Positions 53,438 to 60,090 of a DNA stretch of 64,000 nucleotides are shown one piece after another. The stretch's first letter is position 1, and each line of letters opens with the position of its first letter. The DNA comes from Clostridiales bacterium (lineage in GTDB: Bacteria > Bacillota > Clostridia > Saccharofermentanales > Saccharofermentanaceae): the NCBI GenBank assembly GCA_017478485.1, contig JAFVDI010000028.1, positions 1 to 64,000 of the forward strand. Direction: 5' to 3'. The translations under genes were made by a program, and so were the position numbers. Below the pieces are notes generated by a model. That model ran no database searches and was not told the DNA's origin. It saw only the letters and a list, made by a program, of their open reading frames with translations.

Positions 53438-54031
53438 TTACTTAGAATACAACTCGACAATCTGTACTTCGTTGACAGGTACATCGATCTGATCTCTTGT
53501 AGGAAGCTTGATGATCTTTCCAGCAAACTTCTCAAGATCGCTCTCGACCCATTCAGGAGCACGTCTTGAACCTGTAACCTCAGCGATATCCTTAAAGTGC
53601 TGAGAAGTTCTTGCCTTCTCCTTGATCTCGATCTGATCGCCGACCTTAACACCATAAGAAGGGATGTTAACGATCTTGCCGTTAACCTTAACTTCTCTGT
53701 GGCTTACGATCTGTCTTGCTTCGTCTCTTGTACGTGCAAAACCCATTCTGAACAGAACGTTATCAAGTCTTGTCTCAAGAAGGATCATGAGGTTTTCACC
53801 GGTTGTGCCGTAGTGAAGCTTCTGTGCCTTCTCATAGTAGTTTCTGAAAGGCTTCTCAAGGACTCCGTAGATGAACTTAGCCTTCTGCTTTTCCTCGAGC
53901 TGCATGCCGTACTCGCTCATCTTGCGGACGACCTTAGCCTTCTTCTTTGATTGCTTATTAAGTCCCAAATACGCAGGCTCAATACCAAGGGCTCTGCACT
54001 TCTTAAGGACAGGTGTCATATCTCTGGCCAT
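53438..54031 (-). CDS. rpsD: 30S ribosomal protein S4
   Basis: 197 residues; a primary 16S rRNA-binding protein and often an autoregulator of its operon. The S4 RNA-binding domain lies at about 90-150 (RLDNVLFRMGFARTRDEARQIVSHREVKVNG). The zinc-binding Cys residues of some S4 forms are absent: only one Cys (KKCRALG) is seen near the N-terminus. AGAGGAT precedes the ATG. Confidence 0.97.
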   Translation of the reverse strand: MARDMTPVLKKCRALGIEPAYLGLNKQSKKKAKVVRKMSEYGMQLEEKQKAKFIYGVLEKPFRNYYEKAQKLHYGTTGENLMILLETRLDNVLFRMGFARTRDEARQIVSHREVKVNGKIVNIPSYGVKVGDQIEIKEKARTSQHFKDIAEVTGSRRAPEWVESDLEKFAGKIIKLPTRDQIDVPVNEVQIVELYSK

Positions 54032-54080
54032 TGATTTATCCTCTTTCTTTAAAATAGATAATTAGAAGCGTAAAGAAGGA

Positions 54081-54470
54081 TTAAACTCTTCTGCGCTTCG
54101 GCGGACGGCAGCCGTTGTGCGGAACGGGAGTAACATCTTTGATCATTGTTACTCTGAGGCCTGCGGTCTCGAGTGCACGAACAGCGGACTCACGTCCGGA
54201 TCCGGGTCCCTTTACATAAACGTCAACGGTCTTCATGCCGTGATCGCATGCAGCCTTTGCAGCCTTCTCAGAAGCGATCTGAGCTGCATAGCTTGTGCCC
54301 TTACGGGAACCCTTCGCATCCATACCGGCAGAAGCCCATGAAATTGCATTGCCCTGCTTATCAGTGATGGTTACGATTGTGTTGTTGAATGTAGCGTGAA
54401 TATGAGCCTGACCATCAACGACGTTTTTACGCTCGCTTCTTCTGGGTCTTAAGCTTTTCTTAACTGCCAT
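54081..54470 (-). CDS. rpsK: 30S ribosomal protein S11
   Basis: 129 residues. Typical segments are [55 protein letters not shown] and the basic end [20 protein letters not shown] precedes the ATG. It lies between rpsM and rpsD as usual. Confidence 0.98.
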   Translation of the reverse strand: MAVKKSLRPRRSERKNVVDGQAHIHATFNNTIVTITDKQGNAISWASAGMDAKGSRKGTSYAAQIASEKAAKAACDHGMKTVDVYVKGPGSGRESAVRALETAGLRVTMIKDVTPVPHNGCRPPKRRRV

Positions 54471-54488
54471 AGTCCAGTTTACCTCCCC

Positions 54489-54857
54489 TTACTTCTTCTT
54501 GCCTGCGACGGTGTGCTTAGGTCCCTTGCGGGTACGAGCATTCGTCTTTGTGCGCTGGCCTCTTACGGGGAGTCCAAGTCTGTGACGGCGTCCACGATAG
54601 CAACCGATATCGGTAAGTCTCTTGATGTTGGCGCCAATCTCTCTCTTAAGGTCACCCTCGACCTTGTAGTTGTTTTCGATCTGATCACGGATCTTAGCGA
54701 CCTCGTCCTCAGAAAGATCCTTTACGCGCGTATCAGGATTGATTCCTGTCTCACGGATGATGTCCGCAGCGCTTGTTGTTCCGATACCGAAAATGTAAGT
54801 AAGAGCGATTTCGATTCTCTTGTCATTCGGTAAATCTACGCCGGCTATACGAGCCAT
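54489..54857 (-). CDS. rpsM: 30S ribosomal protein S13
   Basis: 122 residues. It starts [26 protein letters not shown] and has the C-terminal basic tail [24 protein letters not shown] that contacts tRNA. GGAGGT precedes the ATG at 54857. A 208-base gap, unusually long for this operon, separates it from rpmJ. Confidence 0.98.
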   Translation of the reverse strand: MARIAGVDLPNDKRIEIALTYIFGIGTTSAADIIRETGINPDTRVKDLSEDEVAKIRDQIENNYKVEGDLKREIGANIKRLTDIGCYRGRRHRLGLPVRGQRTKTNARTRKGPKHTVAGKKK

Positions 54858-55065
54858 TTAGTGTACCTCCATATGATTGTGGTAATACTTCATATATACG
54901 ACACGCGGCGTAAGGAACTCCCGGATCTCCGGAGAGCAGCCGCCCTTACATATAGGCGTGTAATATTCTTCCGTTTTTACTGTTGCGGGCGGAGCTTGTT
55001 GCCCGCGGCCTGCCTTCATATCTCTCCGGGGCTAATTCCGGACAGACAGACCCGACATCTGTTGA
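54858..55065 (-). other. Long rpmJ-rpsM spacer with possible RNA structure
   Basis: 208 bases without a supported gene inside an otherwise tight ribosomal operon. It holds a perfect six-pair hairpin, GCGGGC (54985-54990) / GCCCGC (55001-55006), and a palindromic CTCCGGAG patch near 54928-54938. It could be a ribosomal-protein-binding leader or an mRNA processing site. No known leader motif was recognised. Confidence 0.4.
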
Positions 55066-55179
55066 TCAACCCTGCCTCTGCTTGTGCTTGGGGTCTGAGC
55101 AGATGACCATAACCTTGCCGTTTCTGCGGATGATCTTGCACTTCTCGCACATCGGCTTTACTGACGGTCTGACTTTCAT
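55066..55179 (-). CDS. rpmJ: 50S ribosomal protein L36
   Basis: 37 residues: [21 protein letters not shown], then [13 protein letters not shown]. It has the three Cys and one His of the zinc-binding form. The ATG at 55179 follows CAGGAGG. It is first in the rpmJ-rplQ unit, with its own promoter at 55250-55277. In most Firmicutes infA is directly upstream; here the potassium channel gene lies between. Confidence 0.97.
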   Translation of the reverse strand: MKVRPSVKPMCEKCKIIRRNGKVMVICSDPKHKQRQG

Positions 55180-55224
55180 AAGTAAACCTCCTGGTCTGTT
55201 TTATTTTTACACAACAAAACACAG

Positions 55225-55239
55225 GCGCTTTTTGAGCGC
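55225..55239 (-). other. Hairpin in the rpmJ leader
   Basis: GCGCT-TTTTG-AGCGC, a five-pair inverted repeat (55225-55229 / 55235-55239), a few bases after the expected transcription start. It has no T-run of terminator type. Confidence 0.35.
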
Positions 55240-55249
55240 ATGCCGTACT

Positions 55250-55277
55250 ATTATAGCAAAATCATTTTGGTTTTCAA
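55250..55277 (-). promoter_or_regulatory. Promoter of the rpmJ-rpsM-rpsK-rpsD-rpoA-rplQ operon
   Basis: On the minus strand: -35 TTGAAA (55277-55272), 16-base spacer, -10 TATAAT (55255-55250). AT-rich sequence upstream (55285-55400) could act as an UP element. Confidence 0.7.
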
Positions 55278-55395
55278 CTGAATTTTTTATAAGAACGGTG
55301 TATTTTTTGAGCAACCGGACAAATTTTTTTCAATGCGTCGAAACTATTATATAAGTGATTTTTTCATTGGCAATATATATCGGAAAGATTATTTA

Positions 55396-55424
55396 TTGAA
55401 AATACGTATTAATCCTAATATAAA
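55396..55424 (+). promoter_or_regulatory. Promoter of the potassium channel gene
   Basis: -35 TTGAAA (55396-55401), 17-base spacer, -10 TATAAA (55419-55424), 52 bases ahead of the ATG at 55477. It is divergent from the ribosomal promoter in the same AT-rich 297-base spacer (55180-55476), where no other gene was found. Confidence 0.6.
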
Positions 55425-55476
55425 TATATAAGGACCCAATCTTGGTTCAAAAGCATATTGCAGGACGGTTCAAAGT

Positions 55477-56217
55477 ATGAAGTGGCGGAAAAGACTGTTT
55501 GAAATAATCGAAGTTGCAGAAGAATCGGATAAGCTGTCCAACATTTACGATGTTGCAATGATGCTGACTATTATCGCCAGCATCATTCCCTTGGCTTTCA
55601 AATCCACCAATACCGCTTTCAGTATTATAGATAAAGTAACTGTAGCAATATTCATTATTGACTATTTATTCCGTCTGATAACTGCTGACTATAAGCTGAA
55701 GAAAGGCGCCGGATCGTTTTTCCTGTATCCGTTCATGCCGATGGCGATAATCGATCTTCTTGCGATCCTGCCTTCGCTCATTATCGTGAATAACAGTCTG
55801 AGGCTGCTCAAAGTCTTCAGATTACTGCGTACTCTTCGTGTTTTCAGGGTGTTCAAGGCAGTCAGATATTCAAAAAGCGTTAAGCTGATCCTGGGCGTTT
55901 TCAAGAAGACCCGGGAATCCCTGCTGGTCGTCTGCGGTATTGCCGTTATGTATGTCCTGATCTCGGCATTAGTCGTATTCAATATAGAACCGGATACGTT
56001 CAACAACTATTTTGACGCAGTTTATTGGGCTACGGTATCTTTGACGACTATGGGTTATGGCGACATATATCCTGTTACGATCGCCGGACGGATAGTAACA
56101 ATGATCTCTTCATTTATGGGAATAGCAATCGTAGCTTTGCCTGCAGGTATTATCACTTCACACATGATGGAAGAGATAAATGCCGAGAAGGAAGCAGAAA
56201 AACAAAAAAGCAAATAA
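55477..56217 (+). CDS. Voltage-gated potassium channel (Kv/KvAP-like)
   Basis: A 246-residue six-helix channel. S1-S3 lie at about 25-100. S4 has Arg/Lys every third residue (SLRLLKVFRLLRTLRVFRVFKAVR, about 107-130), the voltage sensor. S5 and S6 are at about 148-170 and 203-225. The pore loop has the selectivity filter TMGYGD (191-196). The C-terminus is a short Glu/Lys coiled coil. The ribosome site (AGGACGG) is mediocre. It lies alone on the plus strand between infA and rpmJ. The physiological role in bacteria is unsettled. Confidence 0.92.
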   Translation: MKWRKRLFEIIEVAEESDKLSNIYDVAMMLTIIASIIPLAFKSTNTAFSIIDKVTVAIFIIDYLFRLITADYKLKKGAGSFFLYPFMPMAIIDLLAILPSLIIVNNSLRLLKVFRLLRTLRVFRVFKAVRYSKSVKLILGVFKKTRESLLVVCGIAVMYVLISALVVFNIEPDTFNNYFDAVYWATVSLTTMGYGDIYPVTIAGRIVTMISSFMGIAIVALPAGIITSHMMEEINAEKEAEKQKSK

Positions 56218-56247
56218 CACTAAAACCACAAGTGTTTTAGTGTTATA
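56216..56247 (-). terminator. AT-rich stem between channel gene and infA, probably bidirectional
   Basis: Perfect 11-pair stem AACACTAAAAC (56216-56226) / GTTTTAGTGTT (56234-56244), loop of seven, starting within the channel's stop codon. On the minus strand it is followed by ATTTGCTTTTTTG, serving infA. On the plus strand the T-run is lacking. Confidence 0.6.
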
Positions 56248-56271
56248 TAACAAATCTTATCCGCTGATAGA

Positions 56272-56505
56272 TCAGACCTTAGGCTTCTTCTCGCCTCTCC
56301 ATGTGATCCTTCCCCTCGAAAGATCATACGGGGAGATCTCCATCGTGACCTTGTCGCCGGGAAGGATCTTGATGTAATTCTGTCTGAGCTTACCCGACAG
56401 GTGTGCGAGAACTACATGTCCGCTCTCGATCTTTACCTTAAACATTGCGTTCGGGAGTGCTTCGTCAACTACGCCCACAACTTCAATAACATCTTCCTTT
56501 CCCAT
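56272..56505 (-). CDS. infA: Translation initiation factor IF-1
   Basis: 77 residues: [45 protein letters not shown], and [14 protein letters not shown]. It is a single S1-type OB-fold binding the ribosomal A site. The ATG overlaps the map stop by one base (TAATG), with GGAGGG upstream. It is last in the secY-adk-map-infA unit. Confidence 0.97.
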   Translation of the reverse strand: MGKEDVIEVVGVVDEALPNAMFKVKIESGHVVLAHLSGKLRQNYIKILPGDKVTMEISPYDLSRGRITWRGEKKPKV

Positions 56506-57275
56506 TAAAAACCCTCCTCATAATCATAGGTCGTCATAAAAGGTCCTTCATCAGTGATGAGGATCGTATTCTCATAATGTGATGCCGGGCTGCCGTCCTG
56601 AGTTACGATAGTCCACTGATCGCCGAGCAGCTCGATTTCCCTGCTGCCGAGCGTGATCATCGGTTCGATGCAGATAGCCATGCCCTTGGTAAGTTTTTTG
56701 CCGTGTCCCGGCTTGCCGTAATTGGGAACATCAGGATCCTGGTGCATCGTTGTTCCGATTCCGTGTCCTGTAAGCTCTCTTACGACTCCGTATCCGAAAG
56801 ACTCGCAGTAAACCTGAACGGCATTGCCGATGTCTCCGGTCCTCATTCCTACCTGGGCGAACTTAAGGCCCTCGAAAAATGATTTCTCCGTTCTCTCAAC
56901 GAGATCTTTTACCTCGGGAGCGACATTACCGACAAGATAGGTTCTGCATGCGTCGGAATGATAGCCGTCGAGGATGGCACCGACATCGACTGAAATGATG
57001 TCGCCGTCCTGAAGGATCCTGGTCTTCTTCGGGATTCCGTGTACGACTTCATCGTTTACGGAAGCGCAGATCGTTCCGGGGAACGGAGGCTGGCCGAAGT
57101 TAAGGAATGACGGAATGGCGTCATGGCTTCTGATGATGTCATAGCAGAGCTTATCGACGTCGTGTGTGGAAACACCGGGCTTGATAAAGTCCCTGCATGC
57201 CTTGAAGACTTCCTGGAGTATCTTTCCGGAAGCTTTCATCTTTTCAAATTCTTCGTTGGTCAGGATTTCAATCAT
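56505..57275 (-). CDS. map: Methionine aminopeptidase, type I
   Basis: A 256-residue metallo-aminopeptidase that removes the first Met from new proteins. The metal ligands lie in [20 protein letters not shown] (two Asp), [15 protein letters not shown] (His), CIEPMI (Glu) and near the end in HYENTILIT (Glu). The length is that of type Ia. The ATG at 57275 follows GGGAG. It lies between adk and infA as in most Firmicutes. Confidence 0.97.
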   Translation of the reverse strand: MIEILTNEEFEKMKASGKILQEVFKACRDFIKPGVSTHDVDKLCYDIIRSHDAIPSFLNFGQPPFPGTICASVNDEVVHGIPKKTRILQDGDIISVDVGAILDGYHSDACRTYLVGNVAPEVKDLVERTEKSFFEGLKFAQVGMRTGDIGNAVQVYCESFGYGVVRELTGHGIGTTMHQDPDVPNYGKPGHGKKLTKGMAICIEPMITLGSREIELLGDQWTIVTQDGSPASHYENTILITDEGPFMTTYDYEEGF

Positions 57276-57291
57276 TTAAATCTCCCTTATA

Positions 57292-57945
57292 TCAAAAACC
57301 GAGTTTTGCGAGGCCGTCCTCGATCTCCCTGATGCAAGTATCGGAACTGACATTGTTGTTTCCTTCAACGATCAGGCCGCGTGCAGCATAGAAATCAATG
57401 AGAGGTGCCGTGTTCTTTCTGTATGTATCAAGTCTGGACTGAACTGTCTCAGGGTTGTCGTCAGATCTCTGGATCGTCTTGCCGCCGCAGACATCGCAAA
57501 CTCCCTCAACCTTGGAAGGCATGTACTTAACGTTGAAGCTTGCGCCGCACTTTTCGCAGACGCGTCTTGTCGTGACTCTGTCAATGATGACATCGTCATC
57601 GGTTACAACATACATAACTGCATCGATCTTGGAACCGAGCTTTTCGAGGATCTTGTCGAGGGCTTCTGCCTGTGAGATCGTTCTCGGGAAACCGTCGAGG
57701 ATGAATCCCTTGTCGCTCTTGAGATTGTTAAGACGGTCTTCAACCATTCTGATGGTAACGTCATCGGGCACGAGCGCACCCTTGTCGATGTATGACTTGG
57801 CCTCGACTCCCAGAGGTGTGTTTTCCTTGATGTTGTATCTGAAAAGGTCACCTGTCGAAATATGGTCAAGACCATACTTCTCTCTGATGACTGTGGCTGA
57901 TGTGCCTTTGCCCGAACCGGGCGCTCCCATGATGATAAGATTCAT
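57292..57945 (-). CDS. adk: Adenylate kinase
   Basis: A 217-residue long-form kinase (ATP + AMP = 2 ADP). The P-loop is GAPGSGKGT, the AMP site HISTGDLFR, and GFPRTISQAEAL follows. The LID domain carries a four-Cys zinc site, CEKCG...CDVCGG, typical of Gram-positive forms. The ATG at 57945 has GGAGG eight bases before; the open frame upstream adds five codons covering that ribosome site. Confidence 0.97.
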   Translation of the reverse strand: MNLIIMGAPGSGKGTSATVIREKYGLDHISTGDLFRYNIKENTPLGVEAKSYIDKGALVPDDVTIRMVEDRLNNLKSDKGFILDGFPRTISQAEALDKILEKLGSKIDAVMYVVTDDDVIIDRVTTRRVCEKCGASFNVKYMPSKVEGVCDVCGGKTIQRSDDNPETVQSRLDTYRKNTAPLIDFYAARGLIVEGNNNVSSDTCIREIEDGLAKLGF

Positions 57946-57975
57946 ACTTGCTTCCTCCAATCTTCTCAGCGAAGC

Positions 57976-59286
57976 TTATTTTGCGTACTTATTTTTCTTT
58001 TTTTCTTTGCTTGCAGCCTTTGCCTTCTCTTCTTCAACGGAGATCGCGTTCTCCATGAACAGCTTGAGTTCGATGAAACCGCCGCCAAGCATGATGCATA
58101 TGATTCCTGCGGAATAGATGCCGTTCAATACGGGGATGATGTCCAGGAGCATCGGAACAAGGCTGACAGTGATGAGGAATGCTGCATCCGCAAGGTTGAG
58201 ATTGCGGCAGAGCGTTACAAGATACTGAGCTGTAGGCTTGCCGGGACGAAGGCCCTGAATGTAACCGTTGTTTTGCTTGATCTGATTGGACATATCGATC
58301 GGGTTAAACTGGATCGTAGAGAAAATATAAGCGAACGTAGCTACAAAGAACACATAAAGGATGTAGAAAGAAACGCTGCGCTTGTAGTTAACGATTCCCA
58401 AAAGGAATATGTTCACTGTGTCTTCAGGCATTACAAGAGTAATGATGACTGCCGGGATGAGCAGGATGGCGACTGCATAGATAACAGGCATTGTACCTGC
58501 CTGGCAGACTCTGAGAGGGATCGACTGGTTCTGCATGCCGTACTGCTTCATTCCGACTGTTCTCTTGGAGAACAGGATGTGGAGCTTCTTGCCGCCGAGG
58601 TTGAACCATACAACGAATACGAGAAGCGCGATAACGACAACTGCTGCTCCGGCTGTGATGCCTGCGGCTGCAGGAACGCCGAGAACCGAAGTCCTGGTAT
58701 AAAGATCAGCGAAGTGACGGGGAAGATCGCGGATGATGCATGCAAGGATCACGATGATCAGACCGCTTCCGACGCCCTTATTGTTGATGAGTTCGATGCA
58801 CCAGCCAAAGAATGCGGCACCGGCAGCGAGGCAAAGACCTGCAAGGCAGATGGCTACCCAGTAGTTGATGGATGTCCAGATGTGATTTCTCATGCCGACA
58901 CAGTAGAGTACGGCAAATACGACGTCGGCGATGACTGCTGCGATCCTTGTGATCTTCTGGATGACCTTTGTTCCCTCATCGCCTGTCTGTGCAATGGCGC
59001 GGAGCTTCGGGACTGCGATCGTAACGATCTGCATTACTATGGAAGCTATGAGGAACGGATAGAGACCTAAGCTGGTAATCGAAACGTTGCCAAGTGCCTT
59101 GAATGACATGACATCCAGGAGCACGCCTGTATCTCCCCACTTCTTTACCGCTGCTGAAGCACCGGCATGGTCTATTCCCGGTACGGGAACAAGTGAAAGC
59201 AGGGCAAGGACCGAAAGGATCAGAAAGGTGAACCACATCTTCTTCCTGAGCTCGGGCACCTTGTAACTATCCGTAAATGTACTCAT
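57976..59286 (-). CDS. secY: Protein translocase subunit SecY
   Basis: A 436-residue, ten-helix channel of the Sec pathway. The plug and first helices include PVPGIDHAG and SITSLGLYPFLIASIVMQ. The C4-C5 loops have the usual KLHILFSKRTVGMKQYGMQNQSIPLRV and the QIKQNNGYIQGLRPGK segment. The C-terminal tail is Lys/Glu-rich. GGAG precedes the ATG at 11 bases. It is the first gene of its unit: the rest of the spc cluster (rplO and others) is not upstream. Confidence 0.98.
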   Translation of the reverse strand: MSTFTDSYKVPELRKKMWFTFLILSVLALLSLVPVPGIDHAGASAAVKKWGDTGVLLDVMSFKALGNVSITSLGLYPFLIASIVMQIVTIAVPKLRAIAQTGDEGTKVIQKITRIAAVIADVVFAVLYCVGMRNHIWTSINYWVAICLAGLCLAAGAAFFGWCIELINNKGVGSGLIIVILACIIRDLPRHFADLYTRTSVLGVPAAAGITAGAAVVVIALLVFVVWFNLGGKKLHILFSKRTVGMKQYGMQNQSIPLRVCQAGTMPVIYAVAILLIPAVIITLVMPEDTVNIFLLGIVNYKRSVSFYILYVFFVATFAYIFSTIQFNPIDMSNQIKQNNGYIQGLRPGKPTAQYLVTLCRNLNLADAAFLITVSLVPMLLDIIPVLNGIYSAGIICIMLGGGFIELKLFMENAISVEEEKAKAASKEKKKNKYAK

Positions 59287-59330
59287 TAAAAATAACTCTC
59301 CTTAAATACGCGCATAAAAACAGCGTCAGT

Positions 59331-59359
59331 ATTATAGCGCATATTTTTCCGTTTTTTAA
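59331..59359 (-). promoter_or_regulatory. Probable promoter of secY-adk-map-infA
   Basis: On the minus strand: -35 TTAAAA (59359-59354, weak), 17-base spacer, -10 TATAAT (59336-59331), about 45 bases before the secY ATG. Confidence 0.5.
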
Positions 59360-59443
59360 GTTCGTTTTAAGAACGACTTGCATAATATGCTCATCGAACC
59401 CCGGGTAAGGGTAATTCGTTTTGTAAAAAAGGAGATCACGAGC

Positions 59444-60088
59444 ATGAAATATAAGAAGATCATTGCACTTTTAACTGCAGCAGCAATAATGGGAGCACTC
59501 GCAGGATGCAAAGCCGGCAGCAAGCCGGGGCCGGAAGCTCCCGCTGGAGAGTCAGTCCCTGCATCTTTTGAGACGGAAGCACCCGTTGAATCCAATGCAC
59601 AGCAGGCAGTCGGCAGGGTTACTTCTGTCGACGGCACGAAGATCACCGTTGAACTGGGCGAACTTAAGTCACGCACTCCCGGCAACGGCGGTAACGGCGG
59701 CGGAAACAGAAAAGACAGATCTGACGATGGCAGCAGGACAAGGCCTTCCGGAACAGACAACCGCGGCAGCCGCGCAGGTTTCGGTTACACATTCAATGCG
59801 ACCGGAGGAAGCAAAACATTCGATCTTTCAGGATTGAAGCAGATCACCATTGAAAACGATGACGATGACACTTCTGACACGATCGAAGAGATCAAGTCAG
59901 GCGATGTTGTTGTGATCGGAGTCGGCAAAGACGGCAATGTTACTTCCCTGACCGTAAAGGCACTTAACGGCAGGTTCGGAAACCGTGACAGAAACAGAAA
60001 CAACGGCAACGGAAATGGTAACGGCAGCCGTAAGAACAGAGAAAACGGTAACGGAAGATCAGAAAAGGGAGATTCGGCAGACGCCTGA
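59444..60088 (+). CDS. Low-complexity lipoprotein (DUF5666-like core)
   Basis: A 214-residue lipoprotein. The signal peptide with lipobox LAGC puts the acylated Cys at residue 22. After a Pro/Glu-rich spacer comes VGRVTSVDGTKITVELGEL, which resembles a DUF5666-type beta repeat. It is interrupted by a Gly/Asn/Arg-rich stretch (about 78-110), and the fold resumes at TFDLSGLKQITIEND and IKSGDVVVIGVGKDGNVTSLTV. The C-terminus (about 178-214) is again Gly/Asn/Arg/Lys-rich. The function is unknown. The ATG at 59444 follows AAAAAAGGAG; the upstream open frame has no support. It converges on the 60091 gene with two bases between stops. Confidence 0.7.
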   Translation: MKYKKIIALLTAAAIMGALAGCKAGSKPGPEAPAGESVPASFETEAPVESNAQQAVGRVTSVDGTKITVELGELKSRTPGNGGNGGGNRKDRSDDGSRTRPSGTDNRGSRAGFGYTFNATGGSKTFDLSGLKQITIENDDDDTSDTIEEIKSGDVVVIGVGKDGNVTSLTVKALNGRFGNRDRNRNNGNGNGNGSRKNRENGNGRSEKGDSADA

Positions 60089-60090
60089 TA

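Noticed and set aside
55180..55476. tRNA or small RNA gene in the long AT-rich spacer
   Set aside because: No cloverleaf or conserved RNA motif was seen; two divergent promoters and a short leader hairpin account for the spacer.
58273..59070. A 265-codon Asp/Cys-rich open frame opposite secY
   Set aside because: The composition is what the reverse complement of membrane-helix codons gives; secY is certain.
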